A stretch of DNA of 64,000 nt from CAZUGH01 sp964619785 (GCA_964619785.1 CAZUGH010000005.1:1-64000); one strand, 5' to 3'; numbered from the stretch's first letter, positions 26,447-37,079 are shown. Numbers and translations: made by a program. Notes: generated by a model from the sequence alone, not told the origin.

Positions 26447-27169
26447 TTATACTTGGATTAATACTACACTAATGTTGTCCTTACCACCTGCCTCATTGGC
26501 AAGTTCAACTAATCTCTGTCCCGCATCATGAATCTGGTCCCCGTATTGTCTTATCGTTCCCTCAATCAACTCATCATCTAACATATTCGTTAATCCATCT
26601 GAACATAACAACAACACGTCACCTGGTTTCACATCAACTTCAAAGCAATCTGCCTGGACTGCCTTATATGTTCCCAGAGCACGTGTAATAATATTTTTAT
26701 TGGGGTGTGTTCTCATGTCTTCTTTTTGCAATTCACCGGAACGAACCATCTCTTCTACAAGCGAATGATCCTCTGTAATCTGACGAAATGTGTCATGTAA
26801 AAGATACATCCTTGAATCTCCAACGTTAATCACATACGCTGTATTGTTAATCACAGTAGTACCTACCATAGTAGTTCCCATTCCTTGCAATTTTTCATCT
26901 TTTTCGGCACTTTCAAAAATGCTCTCATTCGCACTTTGTACTGCCTCTTCTAAGATACCTACTGGAGTAATCATCTCACTGGCTTGGATTCGTTTTACTA
27001 CTTCTCGAATACCTAATTGCGAAGCAATATCGCCTGCATTATGTCCACCCATGCCATCTGCAACAATGAACAGATTGGGGAACTTTCCGACTGCATTTTC
27101 TTCACAGAACACACTATCCTGGTTGCTCTGCCTTGCACGTCCGGTATCTGTCATAGAAAATGTCTGCAC
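26447..27169 (-). CDS. prpC: PP2C-family protein phosphatase PrpC
   Basis: A metal-dependent Ser/Thr phosphatase that reverses PrkC phosphorylation. The 240-aa protein has the metal-binding motifs SNQDSVF, FIVADGMGGHNAGD, LLLCSDGLTNML and GGKDNISVVL. The start is GTG at 27169, 10 nt after GGAGGG located in the rlmN 3' end. Confidence 0.95.
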   Translation of the reverse strand: MQTFSMTDTGRARQSNQDSVFCEENAVGKFPNLFIVADGMGGHNAGDIASQLGIREVVKRIQASEMITPVGILEEAVQSANESIFESAEKDEKLQGMGTTMVGTTVINNTAYVINVGDSRMYLLHDTFRQITEDHSLVEEMVRSGELQKEDMRTHPNKNIITRALGTYKAVQADCFEVDVKPGDVLLLCSDGLTNMLDDELIEGTIRQYGDQIHDAGQRLVELANEAGGKDNISVVLIQV

Positions 27170-27172
27170 AGC

Positions 27173-28216
27173 CTATCTTCCCTCCTGGTCTAAATACTTC
27201 TTTCTTAACTGTCCACAAGCAGCATCAATATCGCTACCCATTTCTCTTCTAATAGTAACATTTATTCGATTTTTTTCAAGTGTTAATTTGAATTGACTAA
27301 TCTTATGATCCGTAGAACGTAAGCAATCTCGTTCTTTCACTTCATTCAAAGGAATTAGATTTACATGGCAATTCATACCTCTAAGCTTATGAATCAGCTC
27401 CATTGCATTATCATGGGAATCATTTACACCCTTAATCATACTATACTCAAACGTGATTCTACGCCCAGTCATTTCAATATAATAACGACAAGCATCTAAG
27501 ACTTCATCCATTGAGTACTGTTTTGCAATTGGCATTGTTTGACCTCGAATCTCGTCATTGGGCGCGTGTAATGAAAGTGCTAAGGTAATTTGTAATTTTT
27601 CTTTTGCTAAATCCCGAATTCGATTAACAAGACCACAGGTGGAAACCGTAATATTACGCTGACTAATATTTAACCCCTTGTCATCGCTTAACATATGTAT
27701 AAACTTCAAGAGATTATCATAATTGTCAAGTGGTTCCCCCATCCCCATCACAATAACATTCGATACACGTTCACCAGTCTCTCTCTGTATTTGATAAATC
27801 TGCGACAACATTTCTCCTGCTGTTAGATGTCTAACAAAACCACCCAGTGTGGAGGCACAAAAGGTACATCCCATCTTACAGCCTACCTGTGAAGATATAC
27901 AAACGGAATTTCCATGATGGTATTTCATCCAAACGCTCTCAATCGCATTGCCATCTGGCAGTGCAAATAAATACTTCGCCGTATCTTCTTTACTTGATAC
28001 CTGTTTCTGCAAAATAGATAACTGCCCTGGTTCATACTCTGTAGCTAGCTGTTCTCTGAAATTCTTGGGAAGATTGGTCATTTCATCATAACTCGTCACT
28101 AAATTCACATGTAGCCATTGATATAATTGTTTGGTCCGAAATGCCTTTTGTCCAAGCCCTTCCATCAGCTCACTTAATTCATCATAACTTAAATTTCGCA
28201 AATCTTTCTTGCTCAT
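27173..28216 (-). CDS. rlmN: 23S rRNA (adenine(2503)-C(2))-methyltransferase
   Basis: A radical-SAM enzyme methylating A2503 of 23S rRNA and some tRNAs. The cluster-binding motif is CKMGCTFC, followed by GMGEPLDNYDNLL, and an N-terminal helical domain contacts tRNA. I chose the ATG at 28216 (MSKKDLRNLSYDEL), five bases after GGAGG, over an ATG four codons upstream. Cys residues for the methylated intermediate are present near the C-terminus (AACGQLR). Confidence 0.95.
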   Translation of the reverse strand: MSKKDLRNLSYDELSELMEGLGQKAFRTKQLYQWLHVNLVTSYDEMTNLPKNFREQLATEYEPGQLSILQKQVSSKEDTAKYLFALPDGNAIESVWMKYHHGNSVCISSQVGCKMGCTFCASTLGGFVRHLTAGEMLSQIYQIQRETGERVSNVIVMGMGEPLDNYDNLLKFIHMLSDDKGLNISQRNITVSTCGLVNRIRDLAKEKLQITLALSLHAPNDEIRGQTMPIAKQYSMDEVLDACRYYIEMTGRRITFEYSMIKGVNDSHDNAMELIHKLRGMNCHVNLIPLNEVKERDCLRSTDHKISQFKLTLEKNRINVTIRREMGSDIDAACGQLRKKYLDQEGR

Positions 28217-28235
28217 CGATACCTCCATGTAGTAT

Positions 28236-29573
28236 CTATTTACTACTTTTCTTTAATCTTGCGAGGAAAAATCCATCACTTTTTTGAATACCAGGTAGAA
28301 TCTGAAGCATTCCATCTCGTGTCTGTGTATTGCGAAGTGTCTCTGGCAAGTAATCATCTAAACTCTCTAGTGTTACCCCAAGATGTTCAACCATCCATGC
28401 AACTTGATCTTTATTTTCTGCAGGATTTAAAGTACATGTACTGTACATCATCACACCGTCTGGCTTCATATATGCGACTGCCTGCGTTACAATCTGTCGT
28501 TGCAAATCAACCAAACTTTCCATCATTTCTTCGGTTATATTATATTTTATATCAGGTTTTCTACCAATGATACCAAGGCCAGAACATGGTACATCTGCAA
28601 TCACAACATCTGCCAGGTTATTCCACTCCGGGTCTGGACAGGTGCCATCTAGCACCTTACATTGTACGTTTTCATAGCCAATTCGAAGTACATTTTCCTG
28701 AATTTTATTCACTTTATATGGTGTTAAATCCCGACTACTCACAATTCCATTGGCACCAGTATACTCTGCTGCTTGCAATGTTTTACCGCCAGGTGCTGCA
28801 CACAAATCCATAACAGTATCATCTAACTCAATTCCACTACACATAACAGGTAGCATCGAGCTCTCATCCTGGACAACAAAATACCCTTCTGCATATCCTT
28901 GAAGCTGTTCTACACGCACGCCACCTGCCAAATTCAATGCCTGAGGAACATAATACCCAGCCTCAACATTGATTCCTTGCTTTCGTAAGATATCTCGCAT
29001 CTTCTCTACCGATATACGACTCTCATTCACTCGGATTGTAAGTGGCTTAGCTTCAAGATAAGAGGCGAGAATTTTCTTGGTAGACTTGCGTCCATAGCTC
29101 TCACACAACAAATCAACAATATGATTTGGCATCGAATACTGAATCGCCAAATCTCGAAATTCTACCTTGTCTTGTTCTCTACATAAAGTTCTCAATACAC
29201 CATTTACAAAGCCTTTTAGCGATACATAACCATGACGGCTCACCAAATCTACCATCTCATTACAGGTTGCTGATACTGGCACCTGTTCCATAAAACGAAT
29301 CTCGTAAGCACCAATCCGGAGTGCTGTGCGAATCCAAGGTTTCATCTTGCGCACTGGTGTCTTGGAAAATTGATCAATCAGCGCATCAAGTAGAATACAC
29401 TGTTCAATCACACCATATGCCTCATGCTTAATGCGGCTTCGATCCATCGTCTCTTCCTTCAACTGAGTCAACACCTGGTGTAAAACCGTATCACTATGTT
29501 TCTTATCTTCCATAACCTGATATACTACATCAGCAATCAAATCTCTTACATTCTTTGTCTTCATATTAGTCAT
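28236..29573 (-). CDS. rsmB: 16S rRNA (cytosine(967)-C(5))-methyltransferase
   Basis: RsmB (Sun) methylates C967 of 16S rRNA. The 445-aa protein has an N-terminal NusB-like RNA-binding domain (about 1-150) and a C-terminal SAM methyltransferase. The latter shows MDLCAAPGGKTLQAAE, ADVPCSGLGIIGRKPD and the catalytic-cysteine segment MMYSTCTLNPAENKD. The start may be the ATG at 29573 or at 29564; both overlap or abut the stop of the zinc-peptidase gene. Confidence 0.94.
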   Translation of the reverse strand: MTNMKTKNVRDLIADVVYQVMEDKKHSDTVLHQVLTQLKEETMDRSRIKHEAYGVIEQCILLDALIDQFSKTPVRKMKPWIRTALRIGAYEIRFMEQVPVSATCNEMVDLVSRHGYVSLKGFVNGVLRTLCREQDKVEFRDLAIQYSMPNHIVDLLCESYGRKSTKKILASYLEAKPLTIRVNESRISVEKMRDILRKQGINVEAGYYVPQALNLAGGVRVEQLQGYAEGYFVVQDESSMLPVMCSGIELDDTVMDLCAAPGGKTLQAAEYTGANGIVSSRDLTPYKVNKIQENVLRIGYENVQCKVLDGTCPDPEWNNLADVVIADVPCSGLGIIGRKPDIKYNITEEMMESLVDLQRQIVTQAVAYMKPDGVMMYSTCTLNPAENKDQVAWMVEHLGVTLESLDDYLPETLRNTQTRDGMLQILPGIQKSDGFFLARLKKSSK

Positions 29574-30285
29574 TTCTTCTTGTCAATAATAGCAGACGAA
29601 GAAGCTGCAAAATTGCTGCTGCCGCTGCGGCTACATAGGTTAATGCTGCTGCCCTAAGAACTCTTCTCGAACCCCGTAGTTCTGTATCTGTAACAATTCC
29701 ACTATCTCTTATAATTGCAAGTGCCCGATGTGACGCATTGAACTCAACTGGCAAAGTAACAAGTTGAAATAACACTGCTGCACTAAACAAAATAATACCA
29801 ATAGGAATCAATGGTTCAATTCCAAAAATCAAACCTGCAAGAATCAAAAACCAGGATATCGACGAGCCAAAATTAGCAACCGGTACTAAGGCAGAACGTA
29901 TCGTAATCGGTACGTATCCATTGGCATGTTGAATCACATGTCCACACTCATGAGCTGCCACACTCACTGCCGAAATTGAGGTGGCATGATATACTGTCTC
30001 AGATAATCCAACTTCTTTTGTCTTTGGATTGTAATGATCCGTAAGATTTCCCGCAATTGGGACAATGCGCACATCATAGATTCCTGCTTGGTTCAAAATG
30101 CGCTCTGCCACCTGAGCACCTGTCATGCCTGACATCACTCTCGTTCTTGCATACTTATTAAACGAACTTTTGACATATGCTGATGCTAGTAAAGATAATA
30201 CAACTCCAATTAAAACTAGTATATAAGTCGGGTCTAGTCGATAATACATCGCACGACCACCATAATAATATGCTAAATTAACCAT
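29566..30285 (-). CDS. Membrane zinc metallopeptidase (YugP-like)
   Basis: The 239-aa protein has the zinc-binding HECGHVIQHA motif in the middle. Membrane helices lie at about residues 18-36, 138-158 and 163-185, and there is a C-terminal hydrophobic stretch. That matches the neutral zinc metallopeptidase family (Zn_peptidase_2, Bacillus YugP). Substrates are unknown. Genes of this family often stand between fmt and rsmB in Clostridia, as here. The ATG directly follows the fmt stop, with GGAGG in the fmt 3' end. Confidence 0.88.
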   Translation of the reverse strand: MVNLAYYYGGRAMYYRLDPTYILVLIGVVLSLLASAYVKSSFNKYARTRVMSGMTGAQVAERILNQAGIYDVRIVPIAGNLTDHYNPKTKEVGLSETVYHATSISAVSVAAHECGHVIQHANGYVPITIRSALVPVANFGSSISWFLILAGLIFGIEPLIPIGIILFSAAVLFQLVTLPVEFNASHRALAIIRDSGIVTDTELRGSRRVLRAAALTYVAAAAAAILQLLRLLLLTRRND

Positions 30286-31212
30286 TTATTCTACGCCTCC
30301 ATTGATTGTGAAGCCTCGAAGAAACGCCTCTGTATCCATACGTTTTTTCCCCTCAAGCTGAAGTTCAAGGATAACTAGACTTCCCTCTCCTGTTTGTATC
30401 TGAAAAGATTGTTTGGTAACTTGTCCAATCTGGCCAGGCTTCAATCCTGCCATATCCTCACCAACTGCTGCCTTCCATATCTTCAAGGTCTTTCCTTCAT
30501 AGATAGTATAGGCACTTGGCCATGGATTTAAACCTCGAACATATCGCTCAAGTTCAACCGCTGGCTTCGTAAAATCTAAGTGACCCATATGCTTGTCTAA
30601 CATTTTAGCATAGGTACTTTCCTCATCCTTTTGTTGAATTGGCTTAACACTTCCTGCCTCAACTTGCTCTAGCGTTTCTAGCAAAAGACTGCTGCCTTCT
30701 TGCGCTAATCGATCAAATAAGGAACCACCGGTCTCATCATCACGAATCTTCATTTCACGCTTTAGAAGCATATCTCCTGTGTCTAATCCAACATCCATCT
30801 GCATCGTTGTAATACCTGTCACTTCGTCACCGGCTAAGATAGACCATTGTATCGGTCCCGCACCTCGCCATCTTGGAAGTAACGAAGCATGAACATTGAT
30901 ACATCCGTAACGTGGCATATCAAGAATCTCCTTTGAAAGAATCTGCCCAAAAGCAACCACCACAACAACATCAAATTCTAGTTCACGAAGGTGAGCTACA
31001 CTGTCCTCATCTTTTATCTTCGTTGGTTGAAATACAGGTATATCTTCTCGTAAAGCCACTTCCTTAACTGGTGTAATCGACATCTGGCCGCCTCTGCCTT
31101 TCGGACGATCTGGCTGAGTCACCACCTCGATTACCTCATGTTTGTCAGAGGCAATTAATCCTTCTAGAACAGGTACAGAAAAATCTGGCGTTCCCATAAA
31201 TAATACTTTCAT
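30286..31212 (-). CDS. fmt: Methionyl-tRNA formyltransferase
   Basis: Formylates initiator Met-tRNA using 10-formyl-tetrahydrofolate. The 308-aa protein starts MKVLFMGTPDFSVPVLEGL and has the catalytic NVHASLLPRWRGAGPIQ motif and a C-terminal OB-like domain. It lies 17 nt after def, its functional partner. Confidence 0.96.
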   Translation of the reverse strand: MKVLFMGTPDFSVPVLEGLIASDKHEVIEVVTQPDRPKGRGGQMSITPVKEVALREDIPVFQPTKIKDEDSVAHLRELEFDVVVVVAFGQILSKEILDMPRYGCINVHASLLPRWRGAGPIQWSILAGDEVTGITTMQMDVGLDTGDMLLKREMKIRDDETGGSLFDRLAQEGSSLLLETLEQVEAGSVKPIQQKDEESTYAKMLDKHMGHLDFTKPAVELERYVRGLNPWPSAYTIYEGKTLKIWKAAVGEDMAGLKPGQIGQVTKQSFQIQTGEGSLVILELQLEGKKRMDTEAFLRGFTINGGVE

Positions 31213-31229
31213 ATTCTTCTCACAATCCT

Positions 31230-31712
31230 TTATTCTTCTTCAAAGTCTGCCGTATCATACAATTGTCCTTCAACCATATCAACATACAGCTTGCCATCTA
31301 GATGATCTATCTCATGGAGAAGTGCTCTTGCTAATAGCTCCTCTCCTTCAACAATAATTTCTTCCATATTCTCGTTTAACGCCTTAACCTTCGCATAATT
31401 AGGTCTTGTAACCATACCCACCTTACCAGGTACAGATAAACATCCTTCGGAGCCCTCTTGTGTACCGGAAGTCTCAACAACCTCTGGGTTAATCAATACA
31501 ATCGGAGAATTTCCCTCTTCTGTTACATCAATCACAACGATTCTCTTTAAAATACCGACCTGCGGTGCCGCTAATCCAACGCCTTCATGCTCATACATGG
31601 TATCTAGCATATCTTGAATTAACTCTTGCACCTTCGGTGTCATCTCTTTCACAACTTTTGATTTTTTAGTAAGTATCTCATCTCCTAGTACTCTTACATT
31701 TCGAATTGCCAT
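31230..31712 (-). CDS. def: Peptide deformylase
   Basis: Removes the N-formyl group from nascent proteins. The 160-aa protein has the three classic motifs GVGLAAPQVG, EGCLSVPG and HEIDHLDGKLY, which supply the metal-binding Cys and His residues and the catalytic Glu. GGAGG precedes the ATG. Confidence 0.97.
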   Translation of the reverse strand: MAIRNVRVLGDEILTKKSKVVKEMTPKVQELIQDMLDTMYEHEGVGLAAPQVGILKRIVVIDVTEEGNSPIVLINPEVVETSGTQEGSEGCLSVPGKVGMVTRPNYAKVKALNENMEEIIVEGEELLARALLHEIDHLDGKLYVDMVEGQLYDTADFEEE

Positions 31713-31733
31713 TTTCTCTCCTCCAATAATCTA

Positions 31734-33980
31734 TTAATATCCATTCATAGGATTTCGATCAAATCCTACGCTTACAATGGATTGATTGATTCTTTCATCT
31801 ATTTGCACTTCAAGTTCTCTCTGTATCTGTGTCAACCTCTTTGCTTGATCGCATTTGACATAACACACATATCGGTACCAGTCATTAATCTTGCCAATGT
31901 TGGCCTTAGTTGGACCGATGCACTGTACCCCTTCTAGCTTTTGATTTTTCACAAAGTCTGCCAAATATCCAATCGCGCCCTCTGCCATTTTCTCATCTTT
32001 GGAAAATGAAAGCACAGCCATAATACTCCAGACAGGTGGATAATGCATCATCCTTCGATATGCCATCTCATTCTCATAAAACTGTATATAATCCTGGTTC
32101 TTCACAGCCTGTATTGCATAATGCTCTGGGTCATAGGTCTGTATCACAACATCACCAGGTAAACTACCTCTTCCTGCTCTTCCACTCGCTTGCATCAACA
32201 ATTGAAAGGTTCTCTCCCCACTTCGATAATCGCCTGCGAACATACTTAAGTCTGCTGCAAGAATACCGACTAGTGTCACTTGTGGAAAATCATGTCCTTT
32301 CACAATCATCTGTGTTCCAATCAGAATATCTGCCTCACCTTGACGAAATGCACGTAATATATTTTCATGTCCATTCTTGCCTGTGGTTGTATCCGCATCC
32401 ATTCGCAACACTCTTGCCTGTGGAAACATTTTCTTCGTTAGTGCCTCTACCTTCTGTGTTCCCAATCCAAACCCGGCGATATATGGGGAACCACATTTCG
32501 GGCATTTATCTGGCATCGGAATATGATGTCCACAATAATGACAAGTCAATGTATCGACTTCACCGTGAAAATTTTTATGAGCGGTATAGGATATATCACA
32601 ATGAGGACATTTTAACACATTTCCACAGCTTCGACAAGAAACAAAGCCAGCAAAACCACGTCGGTTTAGAAACAACATAACCTGTTGATGCTCGTCTAGT
32701 CGTTGTTTTATCATACCTTGCAAACGGCGACTAAAAATCGAATGGTTCTTTGCTTTCATCTCTTCACGCAAATCTTCCACATGTATATGAGGGAGTGTTC
32801 CCTCCCCAGCGCGGTTCTTCATCTCCAACAACTGATATTCTCCCGTCGTTGCACGGTAATATGCCTCCACGGACGGAGTCGCCGAGCCTAGTACAACACT
32901 TGCGTGTGCCAGTTTGGCACGATAGATTGCCACCTCTCTTGCATGGTACTTTGGTGTATTTTCACTTTTATAACTATTCTCATGTTCCTCATCAATAATA
33001 ATCAATCCAATATCTTCAAAAGGCATGAACAACGCAGAACGCGGTCCAATCACGAGCTTAATCTCCCCTTCTCTCGCCTGTGTATACTGATCATACCGTT
33101 CTCCTTCTGACATACGCGAGTTCAAGATAGATACTTGTTTGCCAAAATGCTGATAAAACCTTGCCACTGTCTGATGTGTCAAGGCAATTTCCGGGATTAA
33201 TATAATTCCCTGTCTACCACCTTTTATCACTTGTTCCATCATTCTAATATAAACTTCTGTTTTTCCACTTCCGGTAACCCCATGAAGGAGATAGGTCTGA
33301 TAATTCTTTTGCTGATAATCCTGAATAAAACGATTGACGCAGTCCCTCTGGTTCTCATTCATCGTAATGTCACGATTTTCTTCTAACTTCATTTGCTCAA
33401 GAGGATTTCGATATATCTGTTTACTCTCTCGGTCAATAATGCCCTCATTCACAAGACCATCGATAACCGCCTTTGTAATTTTATACTTATTTGCTGCCAC
33501 TTTGCTGTCTAGCCTGCCACCTTGTTCCCGAATGGCATGTAATAGACGCAATTTTGCTTTATAATGTCGTTTTTCACAAAGAGCTATATATGCCGCCAAC
33601 TCTTCTCCCTGGACATGACAAGAAAGCCAGTGTGTCTGCACTGACTTAATCTGTTTCTTGATAGGTAATACTGTTTTTAAAGCCTCATTCATCGTGGAAC
33701 CATAATTTTCCCGAATATAGCCTGCCAATGCGAGTAACTGACTCTCAATGACAACCGAATCTTTTATTACACTTGTAATATCTTTTGTTCGGTCAATTGG
33801 AAATTTAGACTTCTCTGTGATATCAAGTACAAACCCTCGAATCTGCCGATTTCCTTTGCCAAAGGGAATCATCACGGCGGAGCCAATCTGAATCTCTTGC
33901 TCCATCGATTCTGGAATTCTGTACTGGTAGGTTCTATCCAAAGACTCTATGGAGATATCAACAATAATATCTGCAAACAT
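31734..33980 (-). CDS. priA: Primosomal protein N' (replication restart helicase PriA)
   Basis: PriA reloads the replisome at stalled forks. The 748-aa protein has an N-terminal DNA-binding domain, a Walker A LLHGVTGSGKTEVY, the DEEH box LIIIDEEHENSY, and the zinc-binding cysteine sets CGNVLKCPHCD and CHYCGHHIPMPDKCPKCG. Length and motif order match the family. Confidence 0.96.
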   Translation of the reverse strand: MFADIIVDISIESLDRTYQYRIPESMEQEIQIGSAVMIPFGKGNRQIRGFVLDITEKSKFPIDRTKDITSVIKDSVVIESQLLALAGYIRENYGSTMNEALKTVLPIKKQIKSVQTHWLSCHVQGEELAAYIALCEKRHYKAKLRLLHAIREQGGRLDSKVAANKYKITKAVIDGLVNEGIIDRESKQIYRNPLEQMKLEENRDITMNENQRDCVNRFIQDYQQKNYQTYLLHGVTGSGKTEVYIRMMEQVIKGGRQGIILIPEIALTHQTVARFYQHFGKQVSILNSRMSEGERYDQYTQAREGEIKLVIGPRSALFMPFEDIGLIIIDEEHENSYKSENTPKYHAREVAIYRAKLAHASVVLGSATPSVEAYYRATTGEYQLLEMKNRAGEGTLPHIHVEDLREEMKAKNHSIFSRRLQGMIKQRLDEHQQVMLFLNRRGFAGFVSCRSCGNVLKCPHCDISYTAHKNFHGEVDTLTCHYCGHHIPMPDKCPKCGSPYIAGFGLGTQKVEALTKKMFPQARVLRMDADTTTGKNGHENILRAFRQGEADILIGTQMIVKGHDFPQVTLVGILAADLSMFAGDYRSGERTFQLLMQASGRAGRGSLPGDVVIQTYDPEHYAIQAVKNQDYIQFYENEMAYRRMMHYPPVWSIMAVLSFSKDEKMAEGAIGYLADFVKNQKLEGVQCIGPTKANIGKINDWYRYVCYVKCDQAKRLTQIQRELEVQIDERINQSIVSVGFDRNPMNGY

Positions 33981-33984
33981 GGTA

Positions 33985-35400
33985 TCACTCCTCTAATAGT
34001 GCCTTCACCACTTGATCCATTGCCATACCTCTAGACCCCTTCACAAGTACGACGTCACCTTCTGTGATTATTTCTCTCATATAATCAATGACTTCTTCTC
34101 TGCTTTGACAATGTTTCACTTGAATCGTTTTGCTCTTGTTTCGAACGACATCACTGATATAGGAAGCATTTTCCCCGTAGGTAACTAACACACCCAATAC
34201 TCTGCCTTTGCTTTCCTCTTCAAGCAAATATCGTCCCACGCGTTCATGCGCTTCTCTTGAAAATTCGCCTAATTCTAATACATCCGCTAGCACGGCGATA
34301 CTTCGATGTGCACCCGCTCGGTCGAACAATGCTGCCAAGCCACTATTGATTGAATCCGTACTCGCATTGTAAGTATCATCAACAATCGTATATCCACGAT
34401 GCTCTGTCACATCTCCACGCATCTTAAGAGGCTGATATGCATACAAGGCCTGACAGGCATCTTGTAGATCGATACCGTATCTCTCTCCTAAGCATAACGC
34501 TATCACTGCATTATTCACATTATGTTCTCCCAATACGGAAAGCGTAACATGAACAGATTGTTTCTCATGAATATAATCAAAAGACATATGCTCTCCCTCG
34601 ACGGTGATATTCATTGCCTTATACTCCGGTTCATGTTCTGTTCCATAATAGACAAATTGACAAGAACCATTTTCACAAATCGTTGTATCGATGCACGTAC
34701 TCGTCATCTCCTTGCCATCACCATTACTACAGATGTACAGTATGCCCTGTGGTCCAAAGCATGTGATAATCTTGCTTTTCTCACGGCATATATTTTCTCT
34801 TGACCCTAGATTTCCGATATGCGACATGCCGATATTGGTCATAACTGCAGTCTCTGGTCTAGCGATATGAACAAGTCGGTCCATCTCACCATGTTCACTG
34901 ATTCCCATCTCGATTACAGCAATCTCAATGGAATCATCTAATTCAAACATCATTCGTGACAAGCCGATTTGGCTATTCATATTACCAAAGGTCTTAAGGA
35001 CTTTGTATTTGCGTTCTAGTACTGTCGCAATCATCTCTTTCGTCGTTGTCTTGCCAACACTTCCCGTTACACCTATCATCGGAATATGTGCAAAGAGGTT
35101 GCGATACCAGCTAGCAAAATCCTGCAATGCCTGAAGCGTATCTTCTACATAGATGTAAGCGTGTGAGCCTACTCGTTTGATATCTTTATGCGAGGTATAA
35201 ACACAAGTCGCCCCATCTTCAAATGCTCCAGGAATAAAATCATGTCCATCACGGCGTTCACCGATAATAGGCACAAATAGAGTTCCTTCTTTTACTTCAC
35301 GCGAATCTGTTGTGACGGATACAACAACAAGGGAACAATCGCCTTGAAGCAATGTTCCCTTAGTTGCCGTCACAATATCATGAATCGAAATTGGTTTCAT
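33985..35400 (-). CDS. murF: UDP-N-acetylmuramoyl-tripeptide-D-alanyl-D-alanine ligase
   Basis: MurF adds D-Ala-D-Ala to complete the UDP-MurNAc-pentapeptide. The 471-aa protein has the Mur-ligase P-loop GVTGSVGKTTTKEM, VIEMGISEHGEMDRL and a DDTYNASTDSINSGL motif near the C-terminal domain. It follows dapA and dapB closely, so the operon makes diaminopimelate and then uses the peptide that contains it. Confidence 0.95.
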   Translation of the reverse strand: MKPISIHDIVTATKGTLLQGDCSLVVVSVTTDSREVKEGTLFVPIIGERRDGHDFIPGAFEDGATCVYTSHKDIKRVGSHAYIYVEDTLQALQDFASWYRNLFAHIPMIGVTGSVGKTTTKEMIATVLERKYKVLKTFGNMNSQIGLSRMMFELDDSIEIAVIEMGISEHGEMDRLVHIARPETAVMTNIGMSHIGNLGSRENICREKSKIITCFGPQGILYICSNGDGKEMTSTCIDTTICENGSCQFVYYGTEHEPEYKAMNITVEGEHMSFDYIHEKQSVHVTLSVLGEHNVNNAVIALCLGERYGIDLQDACQALYAYQPLKMRGDVTEHRGYTIVDDTYNASTDSINSGLAALFDRAGAHRSIAVLADVLELGEFSREAHERVGRYLLEEESKGRVLGVLVTYGENASYISDVVRNKSKTIQVKHCQSREEVIDYMREIITEGDVVLVKGSRGMAMDQVVKALLEE

Positions 35401-35412
35401 TAAATCTCCATC

Positions 35413-36168
35413 CTATCCAATTACATCTGCCATATCATACATTCCAGGCTCTTTTCCTGCTAGGAATTTGGCTGCTGAAACTGCACCCTTGGCAAATACA
35501 TTTTTCGAGTATGCGGTATGCGAAAATGTAACCACTTCATCCACACCTGCAAAAATAACATCGTGTTCTCCTACGATGGTTCCTCCACGTACAGCCGAGA
35601 TACCCAATTCCTTTTTGTCTCTCTTCTGTCTTCTCTGAGAACGATCATAGATATATTCATATTGATTTCCCATCGCTTCATTCACGGAGTCTGCTAATGC
35701 TAATGCAGTTCCTGATGGGGCATCTAATTTGAGATTATGATGCTTCTCTACAATCTCTACATCAAATCCTTCTGTTGCTAATACTTTAGCGGCTTCCTTC
35801 AATAAGCGCATCATCGTATTGATACCGAGTGACATATTCGCTGACTTAAGAAGTGCTGTTGACTTGCTTGCTGTCTGAATCTGCGCTAATTGCTCAGTGC
35901 TATAGCCTGTTGTACATAGTACAGCCGGAACCTGCTTCTCAATACTATACTCAAGTATATCGGATAAAATTCGTGCTGTCGAAAAATCAATCAGTACGTC
36001 GGCAGGTATATCACATTCTTTAATTGATGAAAAAACTGGATACGTATTCTTGCCCTCATCTGCAATATCAATACCGGCTACAATCTCTGTATCCTGATCT
36101 GCTGCTGCAATCGCTGTGATAGCTCTTCCCATCGCACCGTTGCAACCACTCATAATTATTCTTGTCAT
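35413..36168 (-). CDS. dapB: 4-hydroxy-tetrahydrodipicolinate reductase
   Basis: NAD(P)H-dependent step of lysine and diaminopimelate synthesis. The 251-aa protein has the nucleotide-binding GCNGAMGRAI and the catalytic EKHHNLKLDAPSGTAL motif. It lies 17 nt after dapA. Confidence 0.96.
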   Translation of the reverse strand: MTRIIMSGCNGAMGRAITAIAAADQDTEIVAGIDIADEGKNTYPVFSSIKECDIPADVLIDFSTARILSDILEYSIEKQVPAVLCTTGYSTEQLAQIQTASKSTALLKSANMSLGINTMMRLLKEAAKVLATEGFDVEIVEKHHNLKLDAPSGTALALADSVNEAMGNQYEYIYDRSQRRQKRDKKELGISAVRGGTIVGEHDVIFAGVDEVVTFSHTAYSKNVFAKGAVSAAKFLAGKEPGMYDMADVIG

Positions 36169-36185
36169 CCTCGTATCTCCATTCT

Positions 36186-37079
36186 TTATTCGCTAACCGT
36201 TATTCCCACTTTTCTCATCTCTTCAGCCAATACTGCTTTGTTGGCATCTTCCATCTCAGACAAAGGCATACGCAAGCTTCCCACTTCCATACCCATCAGG
36301 TTCATCGCTGCTTTCACAGGGATTGGATTCACCTCACAGAATAAGGAATTAATTAAGTGAAGATATTTTAACTGCAGCTGCTGACTTGTCATTAAGTCAC
36401 CATTCATCATCTTCATTGCCATATCATGTGTCTCTTGTGGAAGAATATTAGACAGTACAGAGATAACACCTTTACCGCCCAATGCTACAACTGGTACAAT
36501 CTGATCGTCATTGCCCGAATATAAATCAACGCAACCATCCGCTTTCGCAAGTACCTTAGCTACTTCTGATAAATCGCCTGTTGCATCTTTCACACCAACA
36601 ATATTATCAACCGTCTTACACAATTCTACTACCGTATCTACCTGAATTGTCACACCAGTTCTACCCGGAATATTATAAAGAATAATTGGGATATGAACGG
36701 ATGCCGCAATTGCTTTGAAATGTGCCTTTAAACCATTCTGTGTACATTTGTTATAGTATGGTGTCACAACAAGGAGCCCGTCCGCTCCTACTCGCTCTGC
36801 TTCCTGGGAGAGATAAATTGTGGTAGCCGTACAATTAGAACCTGTTCCTGCTATTACTGGGATTCTCTTATCCACGTACTCAACACATTTGCGAATGCAC
36901 TCAATGTGTTCTTCATGAGATAATGTTGATGCTTCTCCTGTCGTACCACAAATGATAATCGCATCTGTACCATTATCCACCTGGAAATCGATGATTTCTT
37001 TCATTTTATCGAAATCAACGTCCCCATTTTCCTTCATTGGTGTTATCAATGCAACACCTGCTCCTGTAAATATTGACAT
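36186..37079 (-). CDS. dapA: 4-hydroxy-tetrahydrodipicolinate synthase
   Basis: Condenses pyruvate with aspartate semialdehyde via a Schiff base. The 297-aa TIM barrel has IIICGTTGEASTLSH, the YNIPGRTGV tyrosine motif and the catalytic lysine in VGVKDATGDL. It is the first gene behind a lysine riboswitch, which fits feedback control by lysine. Confidence 0.96.
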   Translation of the reverse strand: MSIFTGAGVALITPMKENGDVDFDKMKEIIDFQVDNGTDAIIICGTTGEASTLSHEEHIECIRKCVEYVDKRIPVIAGTGSNCTATTIYLSQEAERVGADGLLVVTPYYNKCTQNGLKAHFKAIAASVHIPIILYNIPGRTGVTIQVDTVVELCKTVDNIVGVKDATGDLSEVAKVLAKADGCVDLYSGNDDQIVPVVALGGKGVISVLSNILPQETHDMAMKMMNGDLMTSQQLQLKYLHLINSLFCEVNPIPVKAAMNLMGMEVGSLRMPLSEMEDANKAVLAEEMRKVGITVSE